Part shown: one piece after another, positions 1 to 6,215 of the stretch
Position numbering within the stretch: the stretch's first letter is position 1
Layout of the letters: each line of letters begins with the position of its first letter
NCBI GenBank assembly: GCA_031289625.1
Contig: JAITPB010000006.1
Coordinates: forward strand, 1-8,745
Length of the DNA stretch: 8,745 nucleotides
Source: Clostridiales bacterium
GTDB taxonomy: Bacteria; Bacillota; Clostridia; Lachnospirales; WQUN01
Reading direction: 5' to 3'
The notes under the pieces: generated by a model
Databases searched by the model: none
Told to the model about the DNA's origin: nothing
The model's input: the letters and a program-made list of their open reading frames with translations, nothing else
Program-made: the position numbers and the translations under genes

Positions 1-161
1 AGAGACATTTTGGCCTGCGTCATAAGTTTAAGCCCTTGTTCCATCAGCTGAGAGATTGCATGGCCAATTTGAATGAGTAGATAGTGGTTTTTCATAGCAT
101 TATAGTCTTCACTGAACATGACATTATACTGGAGATAGCACCATTCTGCAAATAATGATTT
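1..161 (-). pseudogene. C-terminal fragment of a transposase-like protein (runs off the left edge)
   Basis: On the minus strand the frame is open for 53 codons, from just after an in-frame TAA (162-164) to the window edge. The translation reads like real protein: LFAEWCYLQYN, then a segment containing NAMKNHYLLIQIGHAISQLMEQG. The pattern NAMKNHYLLIQIxHxIxQL resembles the C-terminal end of some DDE transposases in Firmicutes; this is recalled family similarity, not a search result. No start codon with a ribosome site lies upstream and the frame begins directly after a stop in A+T-rich DNA, so the N-terminal catalytic part is missing here. It is probably a decayed or truncated insertion-sequence remnant pointing away from the B12 operon. 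It could instead belong to a frameshifted gene whose 5' part was lost. Confidence 0.4.
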
Positions 162-206
162 TTATTTTTTTCCAACGGCCTTATCAAAAAATAATAACAA
201 AAAATA

Positions 207-234
207 TTGACAATAGAGAATAATATGTTATGAT
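207..234 (+). promoter_or_regulatory. Sigma-A promoter of the B12 operon
   Basis: A perfect -35 TTGACA (207-212) is followed by a 16-bp spacer and a -10 TATGAT (229-234, 5 of 6 consensus bases). Transcription would start near 241, about a dozen bases before the P1 stem of the cobalamin riboswitch, which is the expected arrangement. Confidence 0.65.
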
Positions 235-252
235 TAAATAAATCAATTGATA

Positions 253-426
253 ATTGGTGCGCGTTGTCCGTGAGAGGATCCGGAGACGCGAGAATAGGGA
301 ATTGGGTGTGAATCCCAAACAGACCTGCTGCCGTGATAGCGAAGTTTGCCCCCCACTATGCCACTGGGCGTTTGCCTGGGAAGGCCGGGCGCAAACAATT
401 TCGTTTAAGTCGGAAGACCTGCCAAT
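253..426 (+). promoter_or_regulatory. Cobalamin (adenosylcobalamin) riboswitch aptamer
   Basis: The conserved core is readable: AATAGGGAATTGGG (294-306), a TTGGG/CCCAA stem (302-306 with 314-318), then CAGACCTGCTGCCG, an extended GTTTGC/GCAAAC arm around 370-396, and the B12 box AAGTCGGAAGACCTGCC (407-423). A closing P1 stem pairs ATTGGT (253-258) with GCCAAT (421-426). Behind it lies a small hairpin with ACTTCA (441-446) and TGAAGT (455-460) arms, then the terminator at 499-529. Binding of the coenzyme should favour termination and so repress the cobinamide-salvage and corrinoid-uptake operon downstream. The class I call rests on the core motif. The exact antiterminator pairing was not worked out. 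Confidence 0.95.
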
Positions 427-498
427 CTTGTTTCCATTCGTACTTCACAGGTTCTGAAGTCTTTGGTTTGGCAAACGAATCCGCTTTGCTGAGATGAT

Positions 499-529
499 GG
501 CCTTGACAGTATATGTCAGGGCCTTTTTT
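499..529 (+). terminator. Riboswitch-controlled intrinsic terminator
   Basis: GGCCTTGACA (499-508) pairs with TGTCAGGGCC (514-523), with one G-T pair and a 5-base loop, followed directly by six T residues (524-529). It sits between the B12 box and the first gene, in the position of the expression platform, so it is the likely regulatory switch for the whole operon. Confidence 0.88.
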
Positions 530-565
530 GATTTAAAATTGATAAAATAGGCGAAGGGGGAAATA

Positions 566-1093
566 ATGCGGATTTTTATTTCGGGCGGTTGCAAAAATGG
601 AAAATCATCGCGCGCGCAGGAACTGGCCGTCCAGAACGCAGGCGCGCCTTTATATTACATCGCCACCATGAAGCCAGGTGATGAAGAGGATCGGGTTCGG
701 ATCCAAAGACATATAGACGCCAGGCAGGGCCTGGGGTTTGTCACGATAGAAACGCCGATGAACATAGAGACGGTTTTAACCGCCTGCGACCCGCGCGGAT
801 CGTTTCTGCTGGATTCCACCACGGCCTTGCTCTCCAATGAAATGTTCGCAGGCGGCGCGTTCCAGCGGGACGCCGCGGCCAAAATGCAAATGGGGCTGTC
901 TGCCGTGCTGCGTGAACTCAAAAACATTGTAGTGGTATCGGATTTCATTTATGCGGACGCGCTTTTTTATGACGAATGGACAGAGGCATACAGAAAAGCG
1001 CTGGCCGGCATAGACCGTTTATGCGCGGATGCTTGTGACGTTGTTCTGGAAGCCGTCTGCGGAAATTTTATTCAATATAAAGGGGGCGTGTAA
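566..1093 (+). CDS. cobU: Adenosylcobinamide kinase / adenosylcobinamide-phosphate guanylyltransferase (CobU)
   Basis: CobU phosphorylates adenosylcobinamide and then transfers GMP to it, giving adenosylcobinamide-GDP, the substrate for joining the lower ligand in cytoplasmic B12 salvage and assembly. The 175-residue protein (family about 180) has the P-loop GGCKNGKS at residues 7-14. It also has the segment YIATMKPGDEED followed by RIQRH, whose His49 matches the histidine that is guanylylated in the family. A LLDSTTALLSNEMF stretch (81-94) corresponds to the usual DCLTxxLSN motif, and the C-terminal part (about 120-172) has the family's AxxDxVxExxxGN pattern. The start has GAAGGGGG five bases upstream. 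It is the first gene after the riboswitch terminator and abuts the next gene (TAA immediately followed by ATG). The lineage differs from enterobacterial CobU, so whether both activities are kept is inferred. Confidence 0.92.
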   Translation: MRIFISGGCKNGKSSRAQELAVQNAGAPLYYIATMKPGDEEDRVRIQRHIDARQGLGFVTIETPMNIETVLTACDPRGSFLLDSTTALLSNEMFAGGAFQRDAAAKMQMGLSAVLRELKNIVVVSDFIYADALFYDEWTEAYRKALAGIDRLCADACDVVLEAVCGNFIQYKGGV

Positions 1094-1432
1094 ATGGTGC
1101 TGATTATCGGCGGCGCTTACCAGGGAAAGCTCTGCTTTGCCACGGAACAATTTCACATGGCGGAAAATGATCCGCGAATTTGGAGAGGGTATCATTTGTC
1201 TGTGCTGGAACAATTGCAAAACAGCGTTGATCCGCTGGAGGATTTGCGGAATCAAATACCGTCGCTGAAAGACCGCGTGATCATTTGCGACGATATTTTT
1301 TGCGGCGTGGTTCCGGAAGATCCCACCATGCGCTTGTGGAGGGAAACGCTGGGCCGCTGCCTGGTGGCCCTGTCTCAAAAGGCTGACGAAGTTTATCGCG
1401 TTTTTTGCGGGTTAGGCATGAGGCTCAAGTAA
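1094..1432 (+). CDS. Short CobU-like protein with altered P-loop
   Basis: This 112-residue protein resembles CobU at both ends. The N-terminus has a P-loop-like GGAYQGKL (6-13), in which the usual Ser/Thr after the lysine is replaced by leucine. The C-terminus has ICDDIFCGVVPEDP and RLWRETLGR, then ADEVYRVFCGLGMRLK, closely matching the CobU C-terminal pattern (NEVGxGIVP, RxxRDxxGR, ADxVxxVxxGxxxxLK). The middle, with the guanylylated histidine (RIxxH) and DCLTxxLSN, is absent, so it is about 70 residues shorter than the family norm. It starts on the base after the cobU stop, with AAAGGGGG upstream, so the two are probably translationally coupled. It may be a partner or regulatory subunit for cobU, or a cobinamide-phosphate-binding paralogue. 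Full CobU activity by itself looks unlikely. This is inference from missing residues. Confidence 0.78.
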   Translation: MVLIIGGAYQGKLCFATEQFHMAENDPRIWRGYHLSVLEQLQNSVDPLEDLRNQIPSLKDRVIICDDIFCGVVPEDPTMRLWRETLGRCLVALSQKADEVYRVFCGLGMRLK

Positions 1433-1453
1433 AAAAGGAATGGAAGTGGAACA

Positions 1454-2392
1454 ATGAAGATGCGGAAATACGCGGCGATGCTGCTGGCCGTTTTTGCGCT
1501 GACCACTGGATGCCGTCAGCAAACGGACGGCCAGCCGGATGCAAAAAACGATGTGGAACAGCCAGATGCGCCCATCAGCATCGTAGACATAACAGGACGC
1601 TCCACTACGCTGGACAGGCCGGCGGATAAAATAATCGCGCTGACGGCGGCGAACTGCGAAATTTTATACGCGCTCGGCGCGGGCGATACGCTGGTTGGGC
1701 GCGGCACATACTGTAATTATCCGCCGGAAGTGCTGAACGTACCGGAAGTGGAATCCGGCGGCTCCACAAACATTGAACAGATCATCGCGCTGGAGCCGCA
1801 GGTCGTGATTATGAGTCAGATGGCGCAAACCACCGAACAAGCGGGCGCGTTGGAAAATGCCGGAATCAGCGTCGTCATCAGCAACGCGCTCAGCATCGCG
1901 GATGTTTATGAAGATATCAAAGTGATCGGCGCGGTCGTCGGAAAAAACAGCGAAGCGGCCGATCTGATTGCGGAAATGAAGGCGAGTTTCGACGGCATTA
2001 CCGCAAAAACAGAGGGCAAAAGCGCTCAGACGATTTACTTTGAGGTGTCGCCGCTGGAATATGGTTTATGGACAGCCGGATCCGGTACATTTATGGATGA
2101 GATTGCCGTTATGCTGAAACTGGAAAACACTTTCTCCGATGTCAGCGGTTGGGGGGAAGTTTCGGAAGAACAAGTTATCAGCCGCGATCCGGATTTCATT
2201 GTCAGCAGCGCCATGTACAATTTTGAAGGCCCGGATCCTGTGACGGAAATCAAAGGGCGGCAGAGCTGGCAGGATATGAAAGCCATTCAAAACGAGCGCG
2301 TACTGCATACGGACGCCGATGAAATCACAAGGCCAGGCCCGCGCTTAGTCGACGCGGCTCTTAAACTCTATGATTTTGTTTACGCCCCGTAA
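1454..2392 (+). CDS. btuF: Corrinoid ABC transporter substrate-binding lipoprotein (BtuF type)
   Basis: A 312-residue extracytoplasmic binding protein that would capture cobalamin or cobinamide and deliver it to the permease. The N-terminus is a lipoprotein signal: MKMRKYAAMLLAVFALTTGC, with Cys20 as the lipidation site; Thr at -3 makes the lipobox slightly atypical. The mature part has the class III (helical-backbone) binding-protein pattern: IIALTAANCEILYALGAGDTLVGR, then a CNYPPEV segment, and IEQIIALEPQVVIMS (about residues 55-120). A Ser/Asn-rich linker follows the signal. The same fold also binds ferric siderophores and haem; the corrinoid assignment comes from the riboswitch and cobU context. 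The start is weakly defined: a GTGGA lies close to this ATG, and an ATG two codons later (1460) is also possible. It ends 4 bases before the preferred permease start. Confidence 0.88.
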   Translation: MKMRKYAAMLLAVFALTTGCRQQTDGQPDAKNDVEQPDAPISIVDITGRSTTLDRPADKIIALTAANCEILYALGAGDTLVGRGTYCNYPPEVLNVPEVESGGSTNIEQIIALEPQVVIMSQMAQTTEQAGALENAGISVVISNALSIADVYEDIKVIGAVVGKNSEAADLIAEMKASFDGITAKTEGKSAQTIYFEVSPLEYGLWTAGSGTFMDEIAVMLKLENTFSDVSGWGEVSEEQVISRDPDFIVSSAMYNFEGPDPVTEIKGRQSWQDMKAIQNERVLHTDADEITRPGPRLVDAALKLYDFVYAP

Positions 2393-2396
2393 GCCT

Positions 2397-3438
2397 ATGC
2401 GTAAAAAAAACGCGGGCCGGAAAAATTTTCATTTTGTTCACTATCTGTTGTTTTGTACGGCGCTGGTGTGCACGGCGCTGCTGTGCGTCTGTGTGGGCAG
2501 CGTACGCGTTTCGTTGAACGACACCATAGCGAGTCTTCGGAGCGTGCTGTTGCGTCAGCCGCCGCCGCCGGGCCTCTCTTACAGCATTATTATCAATGTC
2601 CGGCTGCCGCGCGTATTCTGCGCCGCGCTGGTGGGCGCCGCGCTGTCGCTTTGCGGCGGCGCTATGCAGGGTTTGCTGCGCAATCCACTGGCGGATGGAT
2701 CGACGCTGGGCGTATCCTCGGGCGCGTCGCTGGGCGCCGGTCTTGCCTTATGCTTCGGCGTAACCTTTCCCTGGCTTCCTTTTACGGGCGTCACGATGAT
2801 GGCGATTCTTTTCGCTTTCGGCTCTTTGATATTCATTCTATCGCTGGCCTATAAAATGGATCATTCGCTGTCTACAAACACGATTATTCTGGTCGGCGTC
2901 ATTTTTTCCATGTTTGCCAACAGCATCATCAGCCTCATCGTCGCTTTCTCCGGCGATCATGTAAAGTCTATTATGTTCTGGATGATGGGCTCGCTGGCCA
3001 ATGGCAGTTACTTCAACGTCCTTACTTTGCTGTGCGCCCTGCTTCTGTTCGGCGCGCTTATTTTGCGGAATACGCGCGAGTTGGACGCGTTTGCCATTGG
3101 AGAGGACAACGCGCGGCACGTTGGCGTCCATGTCAGGCGCGTAAAAATGATGGTCATGATTTCTGTGTCCGCCCTCATCGGCGTGTGCGTGTCTGTCGGC
3201 GGAACCATTGGCTTTGTTGGGCTTGTTGATACCGCATATGACCCGTATGATGACAGGGCCGAATCATGCGCGGCTGCTGCCGGCGACGCTCTTCTCGGGC
3301 GCGATATTCCTCATGCTCTCCGATTTGGCCGCGCGTGTCCTCTTGAACCCCTTGGAGCTGCCCATCGGCGTGGTGACGTCGCTGATCGGCTCCGTGACGT
3401 TTGTCGTGATCTTTTATCGCAGCAGAAAGGAAAGTTAG
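2397..3438 (+). pseudogene. btuC: Corrinoid ABC transporter permease (BtuC/FecCD type), frameshifted
   Basis: Inner-membrane permease of the BtuFCD-type importer. The first frame encodes a classic FecCD protein: a basic N-terminus, many hydrophobic helices, VRLPRVFCAALVGAALSLCG, MQGLLRNPLADGSTLGVSSG and ending with GGTIGFVGLV. The frame then changes: the family's continuation, IPHMTRMMTGPNHARLLPA through LPIGVVTSLIG, is found in the next frame and stops at 3438. Dropping one base (G3225 or G3228) restores a 346-residue protein, the normal family length. As it stands the first frame runs on to a stop at 3461, overlapping the ATPase gene and giving an unrelated tail. The break falls in the cytoplasmic loop that contacts the ATPase, so the unrepaired product should not work. 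The start is uncertain: neither ATG 2397 nor ATG 2370 (overlapping btuF) has a clear ribosome site. A sequencing error is possible. Confidence 0.85.
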
Positions 3439-3439
3439 C

Positions 3440-4192
3440 ATGTTGCGGGTGGAAAATTTAACAGTTGTGTGCGGCGGCGCCTCCATTGTGGATCATGTCA
3501 GCTTTTCCGTGGAAGAAGGCCGGTGGCTGATGATTGTGGGGCCGAACGGCGCGGGCAAAAGCACCATTATCAACGCCGTCACGCAGGGCGCGGCATATTC
3601 GGGCCGCGTCCTGTTTGAAGGAACGGACGTTTCCCAATTTAAACCTTCTCAATTGGCAAAAAAAATCGGAACATTGACACAGAATCATATGGTGGGGTAT
3701 GCTTATACTGTTGAGGATGTTATCAGGCTTGGCCGGTACGCGTACACGCAAGGGCTCTTTTCCGCCGCGGCGGATGATGAAACGTGTATTGACCAGGCTT
3801 TGGAACTGACAGGCTTGAAAGAGATTCGCGGCCAATCTATCCTCACGTTATCAGGCGGCGAATTACAGAGAACGTTTTTGGCACAAGTCATCGCGCAGGA
3901 TCCAAAACTTTTGCTGCTGGACGAGCTGGCCAATCATCTGGATTTGCTTTACCAGAAACAAATGTTTGAGCTGGTGCAAACCTGGCTGGAAGCGCCGGGC
4001 CGGGCGGTCGTTTCCGTGGTGCATGATTTAAGCCTCGCGAAACGGTTTGGAACCGATGCGGTTCTGCTGAAAAAAGGCCAGACGCTTTCTTTTGGGCCGG
4101 TGGAGCAGGTGCTGTCTGTAGAACGGCTGAACCCTGCGTATGACATGAACGTGCGGGAATGGATGCTGAATTTGCTGTCACTATGGAAATAG
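3440..4192 (+). CDS. btuD: Corrinoid ABC transporter ATP-binding protein (BtuD type)
   Basis: A 250-residue cytoplasmic ATPase that powers the importer. All the ABC motifs are present: Walker A GPNGAGKST (34-42), Q-loop glutamine at 81 (LTQNH), signature LSGGE (137-141), Walker B LLLLDE (157-162), D-loop NHLD (165-168) and switch histidine H195 (VVHDLS). The usual DEPTNHLD is DELANHLD here, an uncommon change of Pro-Thr to Leu-Ala that spares the catalytic glutamate. The length and sequence fit the FepC/BtuD subfamily serving FecCD permeases. The ATG has AAAGGAAAG just upstream and lies one base after the stop of the restored permease frame, showing that the normal gene order is permease then ATPase with coupled translation. 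Confidence 0.93.
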   Translation: MLRVENLTVVCGGASIVDHVSFSVEEGRWLMIVGPNGAGKSTIINAVTQGAAYSGRVLFEGTDVSQFKPSQLAKKIGTLTQNHMVGYAYTVEDVIRLGRYAYTQGLFSAAADDETCIDQALELTGLKEIRGQSILTLSGGELQRTFLAQVIAQDPKLLLLDELANHLDLLYQKQMFELVQTWLEAPGRAVVSVVHDLSLAKRFGTDAVLLKKGQTLSFGPVEQVLSVERLNPAYDMNVREWMLNLLSLWK

Positions 4193-4203
4193 GGGGCGTC
4201 TAT

Positions 4204-5976
4204 ATGCGGTTGCTAGTACATGCAAGCGCGAAAGAAATGGTTTTAGAAGTGCAGCCGGGCAAGAACTTATTAGAAGCGCTGCGGGAGAATCATCTTGACT
4301 TGGTAGCGCCGTGCGGCGGGCGCGGCAAATGCGGCAAATGCCGTATACAGGTGCAGAAAGGCGATCTTCCTGTCACGGACACAGACAAGCGTTTTCTGCG
4401 GGAAGAAGAACTGAAAGACGGCTGGCGGCTGGCTTGCGTGGCCGTTGCCGCCGAAGATTTGGAGATCCAGCTTTCCAGCGAAAAAAAGCTGTCGATCATC
4501 AAATCATACATGAACCCACGCGAGGACACGCTGCAGGGCGCGGCCAACGATTTCACCCTCTGCCTCGTGGAAACGGCCAAAATCAAAGACAGCGTGGGAT
4601 TCGCCGGGTTTGTGGACGCGCTGCGGAAGCTGTTTCCGGGCCGCACAATTTCTCTGCCCGCAATTCGGAAATGCTCCGGCTTTCTGGCAGAGGGAGAAGC
4701 TTTTTATCAAGAGGCGCAGTTTCAAGTTTTGCTCACGCAAAATGAAATTGTGGATATCCTGGCCGGAGAGCAGAAACCGCATCCAGCCTGCGGCGCGGCT
4801 GTGGATATCGGCACGACGACCATCGGCTTGGAACTCGTGGATTTAATCACCGGCGAAAAGCTGGCTTCGCACGCCGTGATCAACACGCAGAGGCAATATG
4901 GGACAGACGTTGTGACCCGCATACAAAATGCGGGCGAAGGCAAACTGACGGATCTGCGCGACTGCGTGACCAAAGATATTCTCAAAGGCCTCAACGAATT
5001 GGTACGCCAAGGCGGTGTGGAAAAAAATCATGTGCGCAGGGTGGCTTTCTCGGGCAACACCACCATGATGCATCTGCTGCTGGCCATTCCGTGTAAGTCA
5101 CTAGGGCTCTTTCCTTTTATCCCCGCAGTGACCGGGTTTCTGACCTTACCTTTCCAAGATATTTTTAACAGCGCGGATTTTACTTGCCCCGCAACCATTA
5201 TGCCCGGCATTTCCACCTATGTGGGCAGCGATATCACCGCGGGGATTCTGTTCTGCGGCGGGCTGCGGCGGGAGAAACCGTCCTTGCTCATTGACCTGGG
5301 CACCAACGGCGAGATGGCGCTGTTTGACGGCAAGCGCGTCCTCTGCACGTCCACGGCGGCCGGCCCTGCTTTTGAAGGCGGTAATATTTCCTGCGGCGTC
5401 GCCAGCATACCCGGCGCAATCTGCAAGACAGTCTATGAAAATGCCTCCTTCATACCGGAAACCATTGGTGATATCTATCCGCCTGTGGGCATTTGCGGCT
5501 CAGGCGTGCTCGACATCGGCGCACAGATGGTCAGGCATGAACTGATAGACGAGACAGGGCTGTTGGAGGACGAAAATTTTGACAACGGCGTCCCGATCGC
5601 CCCGGACTCAAACATTTATTTCACGCAAAAAGACGTGCGGGAACTGCAGCTGGCCAAGTCCGCCGTGCGCGCGGGCATGGAGGTACTGCTTCAGCAGGCC
5701 GGCGTCGGATATGACGCGGTCGAGCAAGTGTTCCTGGCAGGCGGCTTCGGATTTCACGTGGATTTGGAGCACGCGGGCGCCATCGGCTTAATTCCCGAAG
5801 AGCTGCGCGATAAAGTATTCGTCGTGGGCAACAGCTCGTTGGGCGGATGTGTGAAAATCCTGCTGGAACAGGATGCGGAACGGGAAATTCAAGATCTGAT
5901 CGACGTTTCGGAAGAAATCAATCTGTCCAATGACAAAAGCTTTAATGATATGTTTATGGAGTACATGTATTTTTAA
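4204..5976 (+). CDS. RACo-like [2Fe-2S]/ASKHA corrinoid activation protein (DUF4445 family)
   Basis: Proteins of this type (RACo, COG3894) use ATP and an iron-sulfur cluster to reduce inactive Co(II) corrinoid proteins back to Co(I). The 590-residue protein starts with a plant-type ferredoxin domain with Cys37, Cys43, Cys46 and Cys78 (CX5CX2C then C, around APCGGRGKCGKC). After a linker there is an ASKHA ATPase region: AVDIGTTTIGLELVDL (about 199-214), AFSGNTTMMH (281-290), LLIDLGTNGEMAL (361-373), AAGPAFEGGNISCG (385-398), CGSGVLDIGAQ (431-441) and VFLAGGFGFHVD (509-520). I chose ATG 4204 because AGGGGG lies 7 bases upstream. An earlier in-frame ATG (4159) would overlap btuD. No corrinoid methyltransferase is nearby, so the client is unknown. 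Codons 471-490 are copied exactly at 7648-7706. Confidence 0.9.
   Translation: MRLLVHASAKEMVLEVQPGKNLLEALRENHLDLVAPCGGRGKCGKCRIQVQKGDLPVTDTDKRFLREEELKDGWRLACVAVAAEDLEIQLSSEKKLSIIKSYMNPREDTLQGAANDFTLCLVETAKIKDSVGFAGFVDALRKLFPGRTISLPAIRKCSGFLAEGEAFYQEAQFQVLLTQNEIVDILAGEQKPHPACGAAVDIGTTTIGLELVDLITGEKLASHAVINTQRQYGTDVVTRIQNAGEGKLTDLRDCVTKDILKGLNELVRQGGVEKNHVRRVAFSGNTTMMHLLLAIPCKSLGLFPFIPAVTGFLTLPFQDIFNSADFTCPATIMPGISTYVGSDITAGILFCGGLRREKPSLLIDLGTNGEMALFDGKRVLCTSTAAGPAFEGGNISCGVASIPGAICKTVYENASFIPETIGDIYPPVGICGSGVLDIGAQMVRHELIDETGLLEDENFDNGVPIAPDSNIYFTQKDVRELQLAKSAVRAGMEVLLQQAGVGYDAVEQVFLAGGFGFHVDLEHAGAIGLIPEELRDKVFVVGNSSLGGCVKILLEQDAEREIQDLIDVSEEINLSNDKSFNDMFMEYMYF
5614..5672 (+). repeat. 59-bp direct repeat, source copy inside the RACo-like gene
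   Basis: These 59 bases encode residues 471-490 of the RACo-like protein (IYFTQKDVRELQL and the rest of the helix). They recur without a mismatch at 7648-7706, in the same orientation, 2034 bases downstream. Here they are in a conserved coding region, so this copy is taken to be the original. Confidence 0.95.
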
Positions 5977-5989
5977 GCAATGTCTTGTC

Positions 5990-6036
5990 AGTATTCAAGC
6001 CCCTGTGCGTTACGGCGCGCCAGGGGCTTGAATACT
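5990..6036. terminator. Perfect 16-bp inverted repeat after the operon (possible terminator)
   Basis: Left arm 5990-6005 and right arm 6021-6036 (CAGGGGCTTGAATACT) are perfectly complementary around a 15-base G+C-rich loop. It begins 13 bases after the stop of the RACo-like gene, where an operon terminator is expected. It has no run of T on either side, so it may instead be an RNA-stabilising hairpin or the end of a mobile sequence. Confidence 0.55.
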
Positions 6037-6132
6037 TGCTTCATTATTCTCCATGTCTTCATACTCGCCTTGCGAAACGAGCATAATCAAAGTTCGATGG
6101 CAGGGTTTTCTTAGCTTGTTCAGAACTGACAT
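6010..6132 (-). CDS. Possible 40-residue protein, partial copy of the 7744-7941 small ORF
   Basis: The minus-strand ATG at 6132 opens a 40-codon frame: MSVLNKLRKPCHRTLI, then MLVSQGEYEDMEN, then a short tail ending in TAA within the loop of the inverted repeat. The central 12-13 residues are identical to those of the small ORF at 7744-7941 because both contain the 40-bp repeat. A strong AAGGAGGGG (6147-6155) lies upstream but 14 bases away, longer than ideal. A short open stretch ending ...GFVKSKKYLKEG stops across that site. It may be a broken gene fragment rather than a working one; no function is recognised. Confidence 0.3.
   Translation of the reverse strand: MSVLNKLRKPCHRTLIMLVSQGEYEDMENNEASIQAPGAP
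6047..6086 (+). repeat. 40-bp direct repeat, left copy
   Basis: The 40 bases from TTCTCCATGTCTTCATACTC to GAGCATAA are identical to 7856-7895 (offset 1809). The flanking bases 6046/7855 and 6087/7896 differ, so these are the exact limits. A weaker 14-of-16 match (6105-6120 with 7968-7983) follows both copies. The pair encloses the AlbA_2 gene and its promoter. Confidence 0.95.
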
Positions 6133-6215
6133 TCACAATTTTTTCACCCCTCCTTCAGATACTTTTTCGACTTGACGAAGCCACTACCCTCTTAGAAAAA
6201 TAATGGTTAATTCGC

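Noticed and set aside
254..457. 67-codon plus-strand ORF
   Set aside because: It lies wholly over the cobalamin riboswitch; the conserved bases are explained by RNA structure.
3219..3231. Programmed +1 frameshift in the permease
   Set aside because: There is no in-frame stop, slippery run or stimulatory structure at the junction, and the family is not known to use one; mutation or sequence error is simpler.
3208..3438. Separate 76-residue gene after the permease
   Set aside because: Its sequence is exactly the missing C-terminal part of a FecCD permease, so it is the frameshifted end of the same gene.
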